Source: Alcaligenaceae bacterium
GTDB lineage: Bacteria > Pseudomonadota > Gammaproteobacteria > Burkholderiales > Burkholderiaceae_B
Assembly (NCBI GenBank): GCA_947379755.1
Contig: CANCOC010000021.1
Location: forward strand, 1 to 42,682
Reading direction: 5' to 3'
Length of the DNA: 42,682 nucleotides
Shown: one piece after another, positions 35,729 through 42,682 of the stretch
How positions within the stretch are numbered: position 1 is the stretch's first letter
How the letters are laid out: each line of letters starts with the position of its first letter
Program-made: the position numbers and the translations under genes
The notes under the pieces: generated by a model
What the model was told of the DNA's origin: nothing
What the model saw: the letters and a program-made list of their open reading frames with translations, nothing else
Databases searched by the model: none

Positions 35729-35774
35729 TTTCTTCAGAATGTAGGCACAATGCCAACACATCAAGGAGAGTCTT

Positions 35775-37607
35775 ATGTGTGGCATCGTCGGTGCAGTAGC
35801 TTCGCGCAATATCGTCCCTATTCTGGTCGAAGGACTTAAACGTCTGGAGTACCGAGGCTACGACTCGTGCGGCATTGCCGTCTTTGATAACGGTGAACTG
35901 CGCCGGGTACGCAGCACAGAGCGGGTCTCCGAGTTGGCCGAGCATGTCGAGCGCGATCATGTCCAGGGCTTTACCGGCATTGCACACACGCGGTGGGCGA
36001 CGCACGGTGCACCAAACACCAGTAACGCTCACCCGCACTTTTCTGGCCATGGTCGCGATGTACCAAGTATTGCACTCGTGCACAACGGCATCATTGAAAA
36101 TCACGAAGAGTTGCGTGCCGAGTTGCAAGCTGCAGGCTATGTCTTTGAAAGCCAGACGGACACGGAGGTGATTGCGCACCTGGTCCATCATCAGTATCAC
36201 GGCGATTTGCTCGAAGCCTTACAGCAGACGGTCAAGCGTTTGCACGGTGCCTATGCCATCGCCGTATTTTGTCGTGATGAACCGCACCGCATTGTGGCGG
36301 CCAGACAAGGTTCTCCACTGGTGATCGGCCGTGGCAAGAATGAAAATTTCCTCGCCTCCGATGCTCTGGCGCTCGCGGGCACGACAGATCAGATCACCTA
36401 TCTTGAAGATGGCGATGTGGCGGATGTGCAGATGGGTAACGTCTGGATCATGGACAAGACCGGCAAGGCAGTCGAGCGTGCCGTCAACACGGTTCATGTC
36501 CACACGGGTGCCGCTGAGCTTGGCCCCTATCGCCATTACATGCAGAAAGAAATTTTTGAGCAGCCCCGTGCAGTGGGTGACACACTCAAAGACGTCGAGA
36601 CCATTACGCCGGAAATATTCGGTGATGCGGCCTACAAAATATTCAAACAGATTGATCGTGTATTGATCCTGGCGTGTGGCACAAGTTATTACGCCGGCCT
36701 GACCGCCAAGTACTGGATCGAGTCAATTGCAAAGATCCCAGTGGCCGTGGAGATTGCCAGTGAATATCGCTATCGCGACAGTGTGCCGCATCCCGATACG
36801 CTGGTGGTGACTATTTCACAATCCGGAGAGACGGCAGACACTCTCGCCGCACTCAAGCACGCACGGTCTCTTGGCATGGAGCAGACACTCACGATTTGTA
36901 ACGTATCGACGAGTGCAATGGTGCGTGAATGCAAGCTGTCATTCATTACACGTGCCGGCGTAGAGATTGGCGTGGCTTCCACCAAGGCTTTTACAACCCA
37001 GTTGACGGCACTATTCATGCTGACGCTTGCGCTGGCACAGGTGCATGGACAGATGACCGATGCGCAAGAGGCTGAGCACGTTAAAGCCCTGCGACATTTG
37101 CCTGCTGGAATCAGTGCTGTGTTGGCACTTGAGCCACAGATCATGGCCTGGTCGGATCGCTTTGCCGCAAAAGAAAATGCGTTATTTTTAGGGCGTGGCA
37201 TGCATTACCCTATCGCGCTCGAAGGCGCACTCAAGCTCAAGGAAGTCAGCTATATCCACGCGGAGGCCTATCCTGCCGGTGAGCTCAAGCACGGCCCCCT
37301 GGCGCTGGTGACAGAGCAGATGCCTGTCGTCACAATTGCTCCCAACGATGCATTACTCGAAAAGCTTAAATCGAATATGCAGGAAGTGCGCGCACGTGGC
37401 GGCGAGTTGTATGTATTTGCCGATGCGGGTACAAAAATTGTCAGCAGCGAAGGGGTGCACGTGATTCGCATGCCGGAAAACTATGGTGCGCTCTCACCGA
37501 TCCTGCACACGATCCCATTGCAGTTGCTGGCTTATCACACGGCGTGTTCGCGCGGAACGGATGTGGATAAGCCGCGCAATCTCGCAAAAAGCGTGACGGT
37601 GGAGTGA
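35775..37607 (+). CDS. glmS: Glutamine-fructose-6-phosphate aminotransferase (isomerizing)
   Basis: First enzyme of amino-sugar synthesis: it makes glucosamine-6-phosphate from fructose-6-phosphate and glutamine. It has 610 residues. The N-terminal catalytic cysteine is Cys2 ([11 protein letters not shown]), followed by the glutaminase motifs RRGYDS-like [14 protein letters not shown] and [16 protein letters not shown] [18 protein letters not shown]. Two SIS domains follow, with [30 protein letters not shown] and the C-terminal NLAKSVTVE that closes the active site. AAGGAGAG precedes the ATG. No glmS ribozyme is expected in this lineage and I saw none. A J-domain gene begins two bases after the stop. 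Confidence 0.97.
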   Translation: MCGIVGAVASRNIVPILVEGLKRLEYRGYDSCGIAVFDNGELRRVRSTERVSELAEHVERDHVQGFTGIAHTRWATHGAPNTSNAHPHFSGHGRDVPSIALVHNGIIENHEELRAELQAAGYVFESQTDTEVIAHLVHHQYHGDLLEALQQTVKRLHGAYAIAVFCRDEPHRIVAARQGSPLVIGRGKNENFLASDALALAGTTDQITYLEDGDVADVQMGNVWIMDKTGKAVERAVNTVHVHTGAAELGPYRHYMQKEIFEQPRAVGDTLKDVETITPEIFGDAAYKIFKQIDRVLILACGTSYYAGLTAKYWIESIAKIPVAVEIASEYRYRDSVPHPDTLVVTISQSGETADTLAALKHARSLGMEQTLTICNVSTSAMVRECKLSFITRAGVEIGVASTKAFTTQLTALFMLTLALAQVHGQMTDAQEAEHVKALRHLPAGISAVLALEPQIMAWSDRFAAKENALFLGRGMHYPIALEGALKLKEVSYIHAEAYPAGELKHGPLALVTEQMPVVTIAPNDALLEKLKSNMQEVRARGGELYVFADAGTKIVSSEGVHVIRMPENYGALSPILHTIPLQLLAYHTACSRGTDVDKPRNLAKSVTVE

Positions 37608-37609
37608 GC

Positions 37610-37900
37610 ATGAGCAAAACTATGCGAGATCCATATGACACTCTTGGCGTCGCCTCCAATGCAACGGTAGAAGAAATCAAGCAGAGCTTTCGTCGAAATG
37701 CTGCTTTTTATCATCCTGATCGCAATCCCTCCCTTGATGCCGCTGAGCGGTTTCGAGAAATTAAGGACGCCTATACTTTGCTCTCTGACGAAACACGACG
37801 TGAGGCGTTTGATCAAAAGCGCCAGAAGCAATTGCTAGACGATCCGGATGCTGTAGCACGCACCATTTGGAGAACGTATCTGGGAGGCATTCCAGCATGA
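37610..37900 (+). CDS. Small J-domain protein (DnaJ-like co-chaperone)
   Basis: A 96-residue protein consisting almost entirely of a J-domain (about residues 7-71). The start DPYDTLGVASNATVEEIKQ, the HPD tripeptide at residues 35-37 in FYHPDRNPS and the helix IV-like LLSDETRREAFDQ are all typical, so it should stimulate DnaK ATPase. There is no G/F region, zinc finger or client-binding domain, only a ~25-residue C-terminal tail ending TIWRTYLGGIPA. Its ATG is two bases after the glmS stop with GGAG upstream, and its own stop overlaps the next gene by four bases. The three following genes may encode its clients or partners. Confidence 0.9.
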   Translation: MSKTMRDPYDTLGVASNATVEEIKQSFRRNAAFYHPDRNPSLDAAERFREIKDAYTLLSDETRREAFDQKRQKQLLDDPDAVARTIWRTYLGGIPA

Positions 37901-38421
37901 GGATGTCTCCATACTTTTCTCAACTGAAGGATTCCTATCAAAGCGAAATCGACGATTTGCGGTTTGATTCCGTCGGCAACGATGTCCTGGAGCAACGACT
38001 TGCAGAAAAGCGGCGTGCATTCAAGGAGTTGCTTCCAATGATGGAATGTGCGCCTGAGATGGTCGCAGCGACATTCCATGGCAGTATCTCAGTGAATGAC
38101 CGGGCACTGATGGAAACATATGTCCTGCAACACCCTGATGCGCTCCCGACGTGGGATATCGTATCCGGGAGTCTGAGCGTTCGCGCGGATCACGATGCCT
38201 TGATCGCTCTCGCCCTGAGTGCAGAGGGGGGCGATGCGTTTCTTGTCACGATGGCGTGTCTTCAGTTCCTTTTTGATGTGCAGGATGACCAGTTCGTATC
38301 GCAAGCAGATGACAGTGATGAGCTCGATCACGCGGATGAGCAAGACGTGGAGGATGACGAGGACGAGAAGGTTGAAGATTGGCTTAGTAAACACGGTTTT
38401 GACAGGAGAAGTACAACATGA
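37897..38421 (+). CDS. Hypothetical protein with acidic C-terminal tail (J-domain cluster, gene 2)
   Basis: I do not recognise this 174-residue protein. The ATG at 37897 overlaps the J-protein stop (ATGA) and has GGGAGG upstream; an in-frame TTG ten codons earlier is less likely. The N-terminal ~60 residues look helical and charged (QSEIDDLRF, EQRLAEKRRAFKELL). A middle part reads VLQHPDALPTWDIVSGSL then VRADHDALIALALSAEGG. The C-terminal ~35 residues are strongly acidic (DDSDELDHADEQDVEDDEDE) and probably disordered. There is no signal peptide or membrane helix, so it is likely cytoplasmic. It is translationally coupled on both sides. Confidence 0.82.
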   Translation: MRMSPYFSQLKDSYQSEIDDLRFDSVGNDVLEQRLAEKRRAFKELLPMMECAPEMVAATFHGSISVNDRALMETYVLQHPDALPTWDIVSGSLSVRADHDALIALALSAEGGDAFLVTMACLQFLFDVQDDQFVSQADDSDELDHADEQDVEDDEDEKVEDWLSKHGFDRRSTT

Positions 38422-39137
38422 ACCATCCAATAATTGCTGTAGTTTCACGTATGGTTCAAGAAGGTGACGCACATGAGGCCGAGCGCGCGCTGGTCGCGGT
38501 GGCCGATGAAGAGGGTGATCTGGTTCTTTCCGAGGTGATTGAGTCAATGCCACCGCGTGATCTGGTTGCAATTCTTCGGGAGCATGATGCTTCTCACCCC
38601 TCGATCGTTGGCGTACTTGTCACACCGGCCAGTTTTCTGAAAGCCCTCGCCATGGAAGCCAAGTACAACGACCGCACCCATGAAGCACTGCGTGGCATGA
38701 TCAATATGGTTCTTTTTCGCGAGGATGAGCCTGATCCGTTTATTGAAGCAATGGGTGATTCTGAACATGGGATTCTGGCCTTTGCAGATTATTTTTCGGA
38801 TTATCACGAAGAGCTTGAGTTGTTCTTTCAGAACGGTACGTTTACGTTTCTGGATTGCGATCCACTGGTCCTTCCAAAAGACGACCGCGATCTGGAAGAG
38901 TCGGAGATGGGGTCTGGTTTTCGCCAACCTACAGATAGTCTTCAAGACATCCAGGATCAGGACTGGCGCGAATTGGCCTGGCGCCTGCGTTGCGAGCACT
39001 ATGGAGTCTTTACTGAGCTGTTAAAAACACTGCGTGGCCGGCGACGCAACGCAGCGGTTCCTGTTGAAGACGCAGATGAAAGCGTCGATAAACTTCTGAA
39101 GGGCTCCAGCGACGATAAAGAGGAGAGTTTCCTTTGA
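38418..39137 (+). CDS. Hypothetical protein (J-domain cluster, gene 3)
   Basis: I do not recognise this 239-residue cytoplasmic protein. The N-terminal 60 residues (EAERALVAVADEEGDLVLSE followed by VIESMPPRDLVAILREHD) resemble short alpha-helical hairpin repeats like those in MgtE or FliG N-domains, but the likeness is weak and may be only structural. A hydrophobic-aromatic patch (HGILAFADYFSDYHEELELF) is in the middle, and the C-terminus mixes basic (LRGRRRNAA) and acidic (EDADESVDKLL) stretches. Its start overlaps the previous stop (ATGA) and its stop overlaps the next start (TTGA). Confidence 0.82.
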   Translation: MNHPIIAVVSRMVQEGDAHEAERALVAVADEEGDLVLSEVIESMPPRDLVAILREHDASHPSIVGVLVTPASFLKALAMEAKYNDRTHEALRGMINMVLFREDEPDPFIEAMGDSEHGILAFADYFSDYHEELELFFQNGTFTFLDCDPLVLPKDDRDLEESEMGSGFRQPTDSLQDIQDQDWRELAWRLRCEHYGVFTELLKTLRGRRRNAAVPVEDADESVDKLLKGSSDDKEESFL

Positions 39138-40264
39138 GTCGTCTGGTTGGCTACGATGCCCGTACGCCTTTTGAAAAAGCCTGGCTCCATGGCATCGCTT
39201 CAGGCATCATTGATAGCGATGTTTCCGAGCGCGTTGCCCGCGATGGAGGCAAGGCCATTCGCCAATTTGCGTCCGTACTGGGATCAGATCATCTTCGCAT
39301 AGACCTGGAACGGGCGCTGCGATCCATGCTGGCACTGATCAACCTGAACCTCGAATATGAAACGGGCAATGATGCGGGCAAGGCGGCGCGATCCATTGCT
39401 GTCAATGGGATCGGACACCACACACGCGAGGCTGCACGCCATATGAAGGCAGCAGGCTACGATGTCCGGGGGATTGTCACAGAGCGCGCATTCATGGGTT
39501 TTCATAGCTACCAAACCATGATTCGCGAAAGCGAGAATGCCGTCAAAAGATTAGAGGCTGCGCAGTGGGCGCTGGCTGCAATAGGCTACAGCGCATCTGT
39601 TGACGCCGTGCATGCAAGCCTGGGTATTCGTACCGCATTACTTTTTATGATCTTCAAGCCGAACACGCAATGGGCGGGAGACATGGCTGGCTTTGAATCC
39701 ATGCTTCGGACTGTGCGTGCCAAGGCGAAAAGCAAAAAGGTTACCGTTCCAACCTTCGTCTCGGAGGATCTTGAACGGGTGGTTGCAGAAGAATGCGCAT
39801 TCCTGACGCAGAAGATTTTTGAGATGATTTTGGACGACAGTCTTGAAATCCATCAGCTTGCTTCGTCCTACGATCTCGCTGCCTTAATTCTCGCACCTGG
39901 TGCGGCAGCCTTTGCTGATAGCGCAGAAGAGCTCTACACCTCGCACTGGGTGAAGTTGTCCGGCGGAGCGGACGATGAAGATGTGCTGCTGTCACTGATG
40001 CTGTCGGGAGTCTTCTTTGAAAAGGCCAAGAGAGCCCTCACGGTTGCGCAGGCCAAGCTGATTGCCGAGAAGCTGAACCAGCCTCCTGCTGAGTCTGGCG
40101 TTGTTGCATGGCTGCAGAGCAATGCACCGCACGCACTTCAGGAGGATTTGCTAGGACTGTGGCAACACTTCTGGGAGGAGGCGAATGCGCTGCATTTCGG
40201 TTCGCAGGCAGACCGGCTGGACTACGTGAAAGCATCAACAAGGGTAGGCAGAGTGCGAAAGTAA
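39134..40264 (+). CDS. Hypothetical protein (J-domain cluster, gene 4)
   Basis: I do not recognise this 376-residue protein, the largest of the block. It begins with TTG in a TTGA overlap with the previous gene; GAGGAGAG sits upstream, and the first in-frame ATG is too far inside. It appears largely alpha-helical with no signal peptide or clear membrane helix. A His-containing stretch (GIGHHTREAARHMKAAGYDV) around residues 93-112 and an aromatic FMGFHSYQTM segment could belong to an active or binding site; this is guesswork. An Ala/Leu-rich region (SSYDLAALILAPGAAAFADS) lies near residue 250. The last ~20 residues are basic. It ends the operon near an inverted repeat. Confidence 0.82.
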   Translation: MSRLVGYDARTPFEKAWLHGIASGIIDSDVSERVARDGGKAIRQFASVLGSDHLRIDLERALRSMLALINLNLEYETGNDAGKAARSIAVNGIGHHTREAARHMKAAGYDVRGIVTERAFMGFHSYQTMIRESENAVKRLEAAQWALAAIGYSASVDAVHASLGIRTALLFMIFKPNTQWAGDMAGFESMLRTVRAKAKSKKVTVPTFVSEDLERVVAEECAFLTQKIFEMILDDSLEIHQLASSYDLAALILAPGAAAFADSAEELYTSHWVKLSGGADDEDVLLSLMLSGVFFEKAKRALTVAQAKLIAEKLNQPPAESGVVAWLQSNAPHALQEDLLGLWQHFWEEANALHFGSQADRLDYVKASTRVGRVRK

Positions 40265-40283
40265 CCTGACCCCTGTCACAAAC

Positions 40284-40315
40284 TTGATTTGCACGACCGC
40301 TCAGGCGCAAATCAA
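40284..40315. terminator. 9-bp inverted repeat between convergent genes
   Basis: TTGATTTGC (40284-40292) and GCAAATCAA (40307-40315) form a perfect 9-bp stem with a 14-base loop, 19 bases past the stop codon of the cluster gene 4 and spanning the end of the opposing gene, whose stop codon lies in the loop. U-runs on either side are poor, so its strength as an intrinsic terminator is uncertain. Confidence 0.45.
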
Positions 40316-40888
40316 AATGATGTTGTTGAGCTCTGACTCGGCCATTTCGTTCATTTTCGTCATGTTCTCTGAAAGACTACTCAGATCCAGCGGTGTAGAC
40401 GGCGCGGCAGGATCCATGTTCATGATCTCCGCGTACATCTCGATGAGCTCTTCGAGGGCACTCACGCTTTCTGCGGCATCAGGATCGAGATCAAAGCCTT
40501 CCTGATCCTGAAAAAAACCATCCATGAAGGCGTCGAGTTCTTCGCCCCGAATGCGTGCCTGTGACATCAGCTCGGTGAGCGAAGCCGGGTTCTCGAGAGG
40601 TGTCAATGTGAACGGATCGTCTTGATCCGTGTGCGCTTGCAGTGCATGCCACAACTGATTCAGAAAAACATCCTGCACCTCGCTGAGCGCCTCTTCGGAG
40701 TCAAGCTCCGGAAAAGCATCATCCCAAAGTGCATTTAATTCAAAAACGGGATCAACAACAAAGAGGCTTGCAATCGCGCCCATGAAGGCAGCCCTGACTT
40801 CATGAAGTTTGTAGGGGCAATCGTATTTGGTCAGCAGACGCTGAACGTCGAGGTTGATTTCAGTTTCGGAGGAGTAAGGCGTGGGCAT
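40301..40888 (-). CDS. Acidic hypothetical protein, possibly UPF0149 (YecA-like)
   Basis: A 195-residue, strongly acidic, probably all-helical cytoplasmic protein. The layout, with an early KLHEVRAAFMGAIASL segment, a central acidic helix (FPELDSEEALSEVQDVFLNQ) and a later ELDAFMDGFFQDQEGFDLD stretch, recalls UPF0149/YecA proteins, in which a buried helical pair carries similar GFL motifs; I regard this as weak. The SEC-C zinc motif found in some YecA proteins is absent. It converges with the J-domain cluster and follows pdxH on the same strand with a 113-base gap. Confidence 0.75.
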   Translation of the reverse strand: MPTPYSSETEINLDVQRLLTKYDCPYKLHEVRAAFMGAIASLFVVDPVFELNALWDDAFPELDSEEALSEVQDVFLNQLWHALQAHTDQDDPFTLTPLENPASLTELMSQARIRGEELDAFMDGFFQDQEGFDLDPDAAESVSALEELIEMYAEIMNMDPAAPSTPLDLSSLSENMTKMNEMAESELNNIILICA

Positions 40889-41001
40889 GATTTTGGGCAG
40901 AAAGAGTGGTTAGGCGATGCATCCATCATAACCACAAGTGTTTATTCGCCACATCACGTGATGGCGCAACGCTTCACTTTAAAAGATGTGCCGCTGGAGG
41001 C

Positions 41002-41652
41002 TTATGGTGCCAGCCGTTCCCGCATCCAAAGACCGTCAGGTTGGCGTCGATACGCAATACGATCATGCAGGCGCGATGCACGTCCCTGCCAGAACTCCCA
41101 GTAATCGGGCTTTAAACGGTAACCGCCCCAGTGAGGCGGACGTGGTGGGTGCAGCCCGAATTTCAGCCCATACTCAGCGGCCTTCGCAACGATCGTGCTG
41201 CGCCCCGGGATCACCGTGCTCTGCGGCGATGCCCAGGCTCCGATCCGGGAGGTCAGGGGGCGCGATGCAAAATAAGCGTCTGACTCCTGGTCGGATACTT
41301 TTTCAACGCGACCTTCGATTCGCACCACACGCTCGAGTGCTACCCAGTGGAACTGCAGCGCCGCATAGGGTGTTGCCTGCAGCTCCTGCCCCTTTCGGCT
41401 GTTGTAGTTGGAATACCAGACCAGGCCGCGCTCATCAAAGTCTTTGACCAATACTGGCCTGCTCGAGGGGCGCCCCTCTTTGTCCACAGTGGAGAGGGTC
41501 ATCGCGTTGGGTTCAAGAACATCTCGTTTGAGGGCGTCATCAAACCACTCCCTGAACTGGAGCACAGGGATGCTAGCGGTCTCATCCTCATCCAGAGAGC
41601 CCAACTCATAACTTTTACGCAGGTCTGACAGGGGAAGCTTGTCGCTCATCAT
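41002..41652 (-). CDS. pdxH: Pyridoxamine 5'-phosphate oxidase
   Basis: FMN-dependent enzyme making pyridoxal phosphate from PNP or PMP, 216 residues, normal length. FMN-binding blocks are [20 protein letters not shown] and [16 protein letters not shown], and the substrate-contact part is LHDRIAYRR near the C-terminus, preceded by [20 protein letters not shown], the family signature. Two successive ATG codons (MMSDK) could start it; the first is used here. No other vitamin B6 genes are nearby. Confidence 0.96.
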   Translation of the reverse strand: MMSDKLPLSDLRKSYELGSLDEDETASIPVLQFREWFDDALKRDVLEPNAMTLSTVDKEGRPSSRPVLVKDFDERGLVWYSNYNSRKGQELQATPYAALQFHWVALERVVRIEGRVEKVSDQESDAYFASRPLTSRIGAWASPQSTVIPGRSTIVAKAAEYGLKFGLHPPRPPHWGGYRLKPDYWEFWQGRASRLHDRIAYRRQPDGLWMRERLAP

Positions 41653-41768
41653 TTATTTCCGAATGCACTCCAACGGGAGTCGTGATTCATCATACGAGCA
41701 ATACAATTGAAAGGGTTGAGAGACATCAACCCACGGCAAGATAAGTGAACTGAACGCAAGCACTATAA

Positions 41769-41913
41769 GTAAGTAATATGGGGTGACTGGCAAGCAGCCG
41801 ACTCCGCCATGATGTCGCGTATCCGTCACGAGGCAGAAAAGCGCACAGACATCGAGATTGGTGCCAAGAAAAAGATCAAGCATCAACTTGAAAAGATACA
41901 TAAGCGGGAGTAG
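41769..41913 (+). pseudogene. Possible remnant of a small helical protein gene
   Basis: The frame open from 41773 contains ATG codons at 41809 and 41812 and ends TAG-TAG at 41911. From the first ATG it reads MMSRIRHEAEKRT then DIEIGAKKKIKHQLEKIHKRE, a charged helical stretch of 34 residues with normal codon use, preceded in frame by WGDWQAADSA. It looks like the C-terminus of a larger protein whose upstream part has been lost. I cannot name the family. No Shine-Dalgarno sequence is obvious. Confidence 0.3.
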
Positions 41914-41937
41914 TAGATATAAATCACCTTTCTTTAT

Positions 41938-42058
41938 GTAAAAAGAAGAAATAGAAAAATTATTTATTGAATGACTGGATAAATATTTTTGGAAATGGAG
42001 GTGGTTTTGATGGGTTTTGACTTAAAAAATAAGATTAATTTAGTAAAAAGAAGAAATA
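41938..42058. repeat. Two identical 16-base direct repeats in the rRNA upstream region
   Basis: GTAAAAAGAAGAAATA occurs at 41938-41953 and again at 42043-42058, 105 bases apart (ten helical turns). Both are upstream of the rRNA promoter. Confidence 0.6.
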
Positions 42059-42162
42059 TTGCTATTTATGTGAGTATTTCCCCCAAATGGTTTGACATGG
42101 ACAAAATAATCAGTCATAATCTTTTGCTCTGCTTCAGAAACACAACGCGAAAGCGAAAATGA
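42010..42162 (+). CDS. Doubtful 50-residue reading frame overlapping the rRNA promoter
   Basis: An ATG at 42010 preceded by GGAGG at good spacing opens a 50-codon frame (MGFDLKNKINLVKRRNIAIY and so on, ending RKRK). It includes one of the 16-base repeats and the rRNA -35 and -10 boxes. Base composition is A/T-rich, unlike the neighbouring genes, so the frame is probably fortuitous; the good ribosome site is the only reason to record it. Confidence 0.15.
   Translation: MGFDLKNKINLVKRRNIAIYVSISPKWFDMDKIISHNLLLCFRNTTRKRK
42092..42120 (+). promoter_or_regulatory. Ribosomal RNA operon promoter
   Basis: TTGACA (42092-42097, perfect) and CATAAT (42115-42120) are spaced by 17 bases, directly upstream of the rRNA leader. 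The A/T-rich sequence before it could serve as an UP element. Transcription should begin near 42127, giving a leader of about 320 bases before 16S. Confidence 0.82.
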
Positions 42163-42207
42163 AGAAAAAAGCAGAAAGCAAGACCGAATAAGAAACAAGA
42201 TTTACAC

Positions 42208-42220
42208 GCTCTTTAAAAAT
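42208..42220 (+). promoter_or_regulatory. boxA antitermination site in the rRNA leader
   Basis: GCTCTTTAAAAAT matches the bacterial boxA consensus (TGCTCTTTAACA) closely. boxA in the leader recruits NusB/NusE to keep RNA polymerase from terminating within the rRNA operon. Confidence 0.8.
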
Positions 42221-42444
42221 TTGACAACCGATAAGTGTGGGCGCTTGGAATGAGTGCGCAGGCATTGTGGCTGTAACAGGTCATGATGTTGCAAACGAAA
42301 TCAAGTGCTCACTTGAAGTGAAATAGTACGAAGTTGGGAGTTAAATCCTGATTGAAATACGAAGTCACTTCCTTTGAGTAGCGACGTATAACCGGTATGG
42401 GGCTTCGGTCTCATGCTATGGAAAATACGAAATATACAGAGATT

Positions 42445-42682
42445 AAACTGAAGAGTTTGATCCTGGCTCAGATTGAACGCTAGCGGGATGCCTTACACAT
42501 GCAAGTCGAACGGCAGCGCGGACTTCGGTCTGGCGGCGAGTGGCGAACGGGTGAGTAATGTATCGGAACGTGCCTAGTAGCGGGGGATAACTACTCGAAA
42601 GAGTAGCTAATACCGCATACGCCCTACGGGGGAAAGGGGGGGATCGCAAGACCTCTCACTATTAGAGCGGCCGATATCGGAT
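42445..42682 (+). rRNA. rrs: 16S ribosomal RNA (5' part, runs off window)
   Basis: The mature 5' end is placed at AAACTGAAGAGTTTGATC by comparison with the E. coli AAATTGAAGAGTTTGATC start. The universal GAGTTTGATCCTGGCTCAG primer site, the ACACATGCAAGTCGAACGG and GGCGAACGGGTGAGTAATG motifs all follow. The CTAGCGGGATGCCTTACACA start and the V1/V2 hairpin sequences are those of Alcaligenaceae-like Burkholderiales. About 238 of ~1530 bases are present. The preceding leader (42127-42444) should pair with sequence after 16S to form RNase III processing stems. Confidence 0.98.

Larger units (their letters stand above)
41653..42091. other. AT-rich region between pdxH and the rRNA promoter, no confident gene
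   Basis: This stretch becomes strongly A/T-rich from about 41910. It contains a possible gene remnant (41769-41913), a 50-codon reading frame (from 42010) and two identical 16-base copies of an A/G-rich sequence beginning GTAAAAAGAAG at 41938-41953 and 42043-42058. A minus-strand reading frame at 41653-41901 has poor coding character. Much of the A/T-rich part may act as upstream activating sequence for the rRNA promoter. Confidence 0.5.

Noticed and set aside
35619..35774. glmS ribozyme or riboswitch upstream of glmS
   Set aside because: The region is A/T-rich with palindromes typical of protein operators, and lacks the conserved core of the Gram-positive glmS ribozyme.
41653..41901. Minus-strand reading frame of 82 codons upstream of pdxH
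   Set aside because: Abuts the pdxH start, has no ribosome site, unusual residue composition and no recognisable motif; the plus strand of the same stretch looks more like coding remnant.
42443..42649. Minus-strand reading frame inside 16S rRNA
   Set aside because: Antisense of rRNA sequence; such frames are a common artefact.
1..42682. CRISPR arrays, tRNA genes, prophage or insertion-sequence ends
   Set aside because: No regularly spaced repeats, tRNA-like cloverleaf sequence, integrase or paired IS ends were seen; the only mobile-element-like gene is the degenerate transposase at 14980-15699.

Overview
The window is a chromosomal segment of a betaproteobacterium of the order Burkholderiales, most likely family Alcaligenaceae. 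Four things support this: the first ~240 bases of a 16S rRNA gene at the right end; the gene order hisG-murA-ibaG-ABC transporter-mla at the left end; lineage-typical small families (DUF2970, DUF2909, DUF3717, PhaM, a Bug/TctC receptor); and an aa3 oxidase whose subunit II carries a cytochrome c domain. Family-level placement is from memory of these patterns, not from a search.

Left third, all on the minus strand. Coordinates 1-7500 hold the end of a histidine/envelope cluster read leftward: mlaF, mlaE, mlaD, mlaA and mlaC (retrograde phospholipid transport), a two-gene ABC-2 exporter, ibaG, murA and the start of hisG. The small STAS subunit gene mlaB, expected after mlaC, is not there. Next come a Bug-type periplasmic receptor gene and gltD/gltB for glutamate synthase (7600-14850). 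A transposase-like gene of the REP/Y1 type, whose catalytic motifs look lost, and an SdiA-regulated-like (YjiK) protein follow, with a structured inverted repeat between the transposase-like gene and gltB.

Middle, mainly plus strand. rpoH (heat-shock sigma factor) is preceded by a near-perfect CIRCE operator that covers its probable sigma70 promoter, which suggests HrcA control of sigma32. A CPA1-type Na+/H+ antiporter with a C-terminal cyclic-nucleotide-binding-like domain converges on a Nudix hydrolase. The cytochrome c oxidase cluster (21290-29973) encodes subunits II, I and III, small assembly proteins, SURF1, two SCO-like proteins and the heme A and heme O synthases. The copper chaperone gene ctaG, expected between subunit I and DUF2970, is absent.

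Right third. A DUF3717 protein, PhaM, GlmU, an MFS exporter and a family 4-like glycosyltransferase are followed by a divergent Lrp/AsnC regulator and glmS, whose AT-rich intergenic region holds two long palindromes sharing one half-site. Directly behind glmS sits a tightly coupled four-gene block: a J-domain protein and three proteins I do not recognise (37610-40264). It is the best candidate here for an undescribed system. Facing it are an acidic, possibly UPF0149-like protein and pdxH. The window ends in an AT-rich rRNA promoter region with a TTGACA-N17-CATAAT promoter, a boxA and the start of 16S rRNA.
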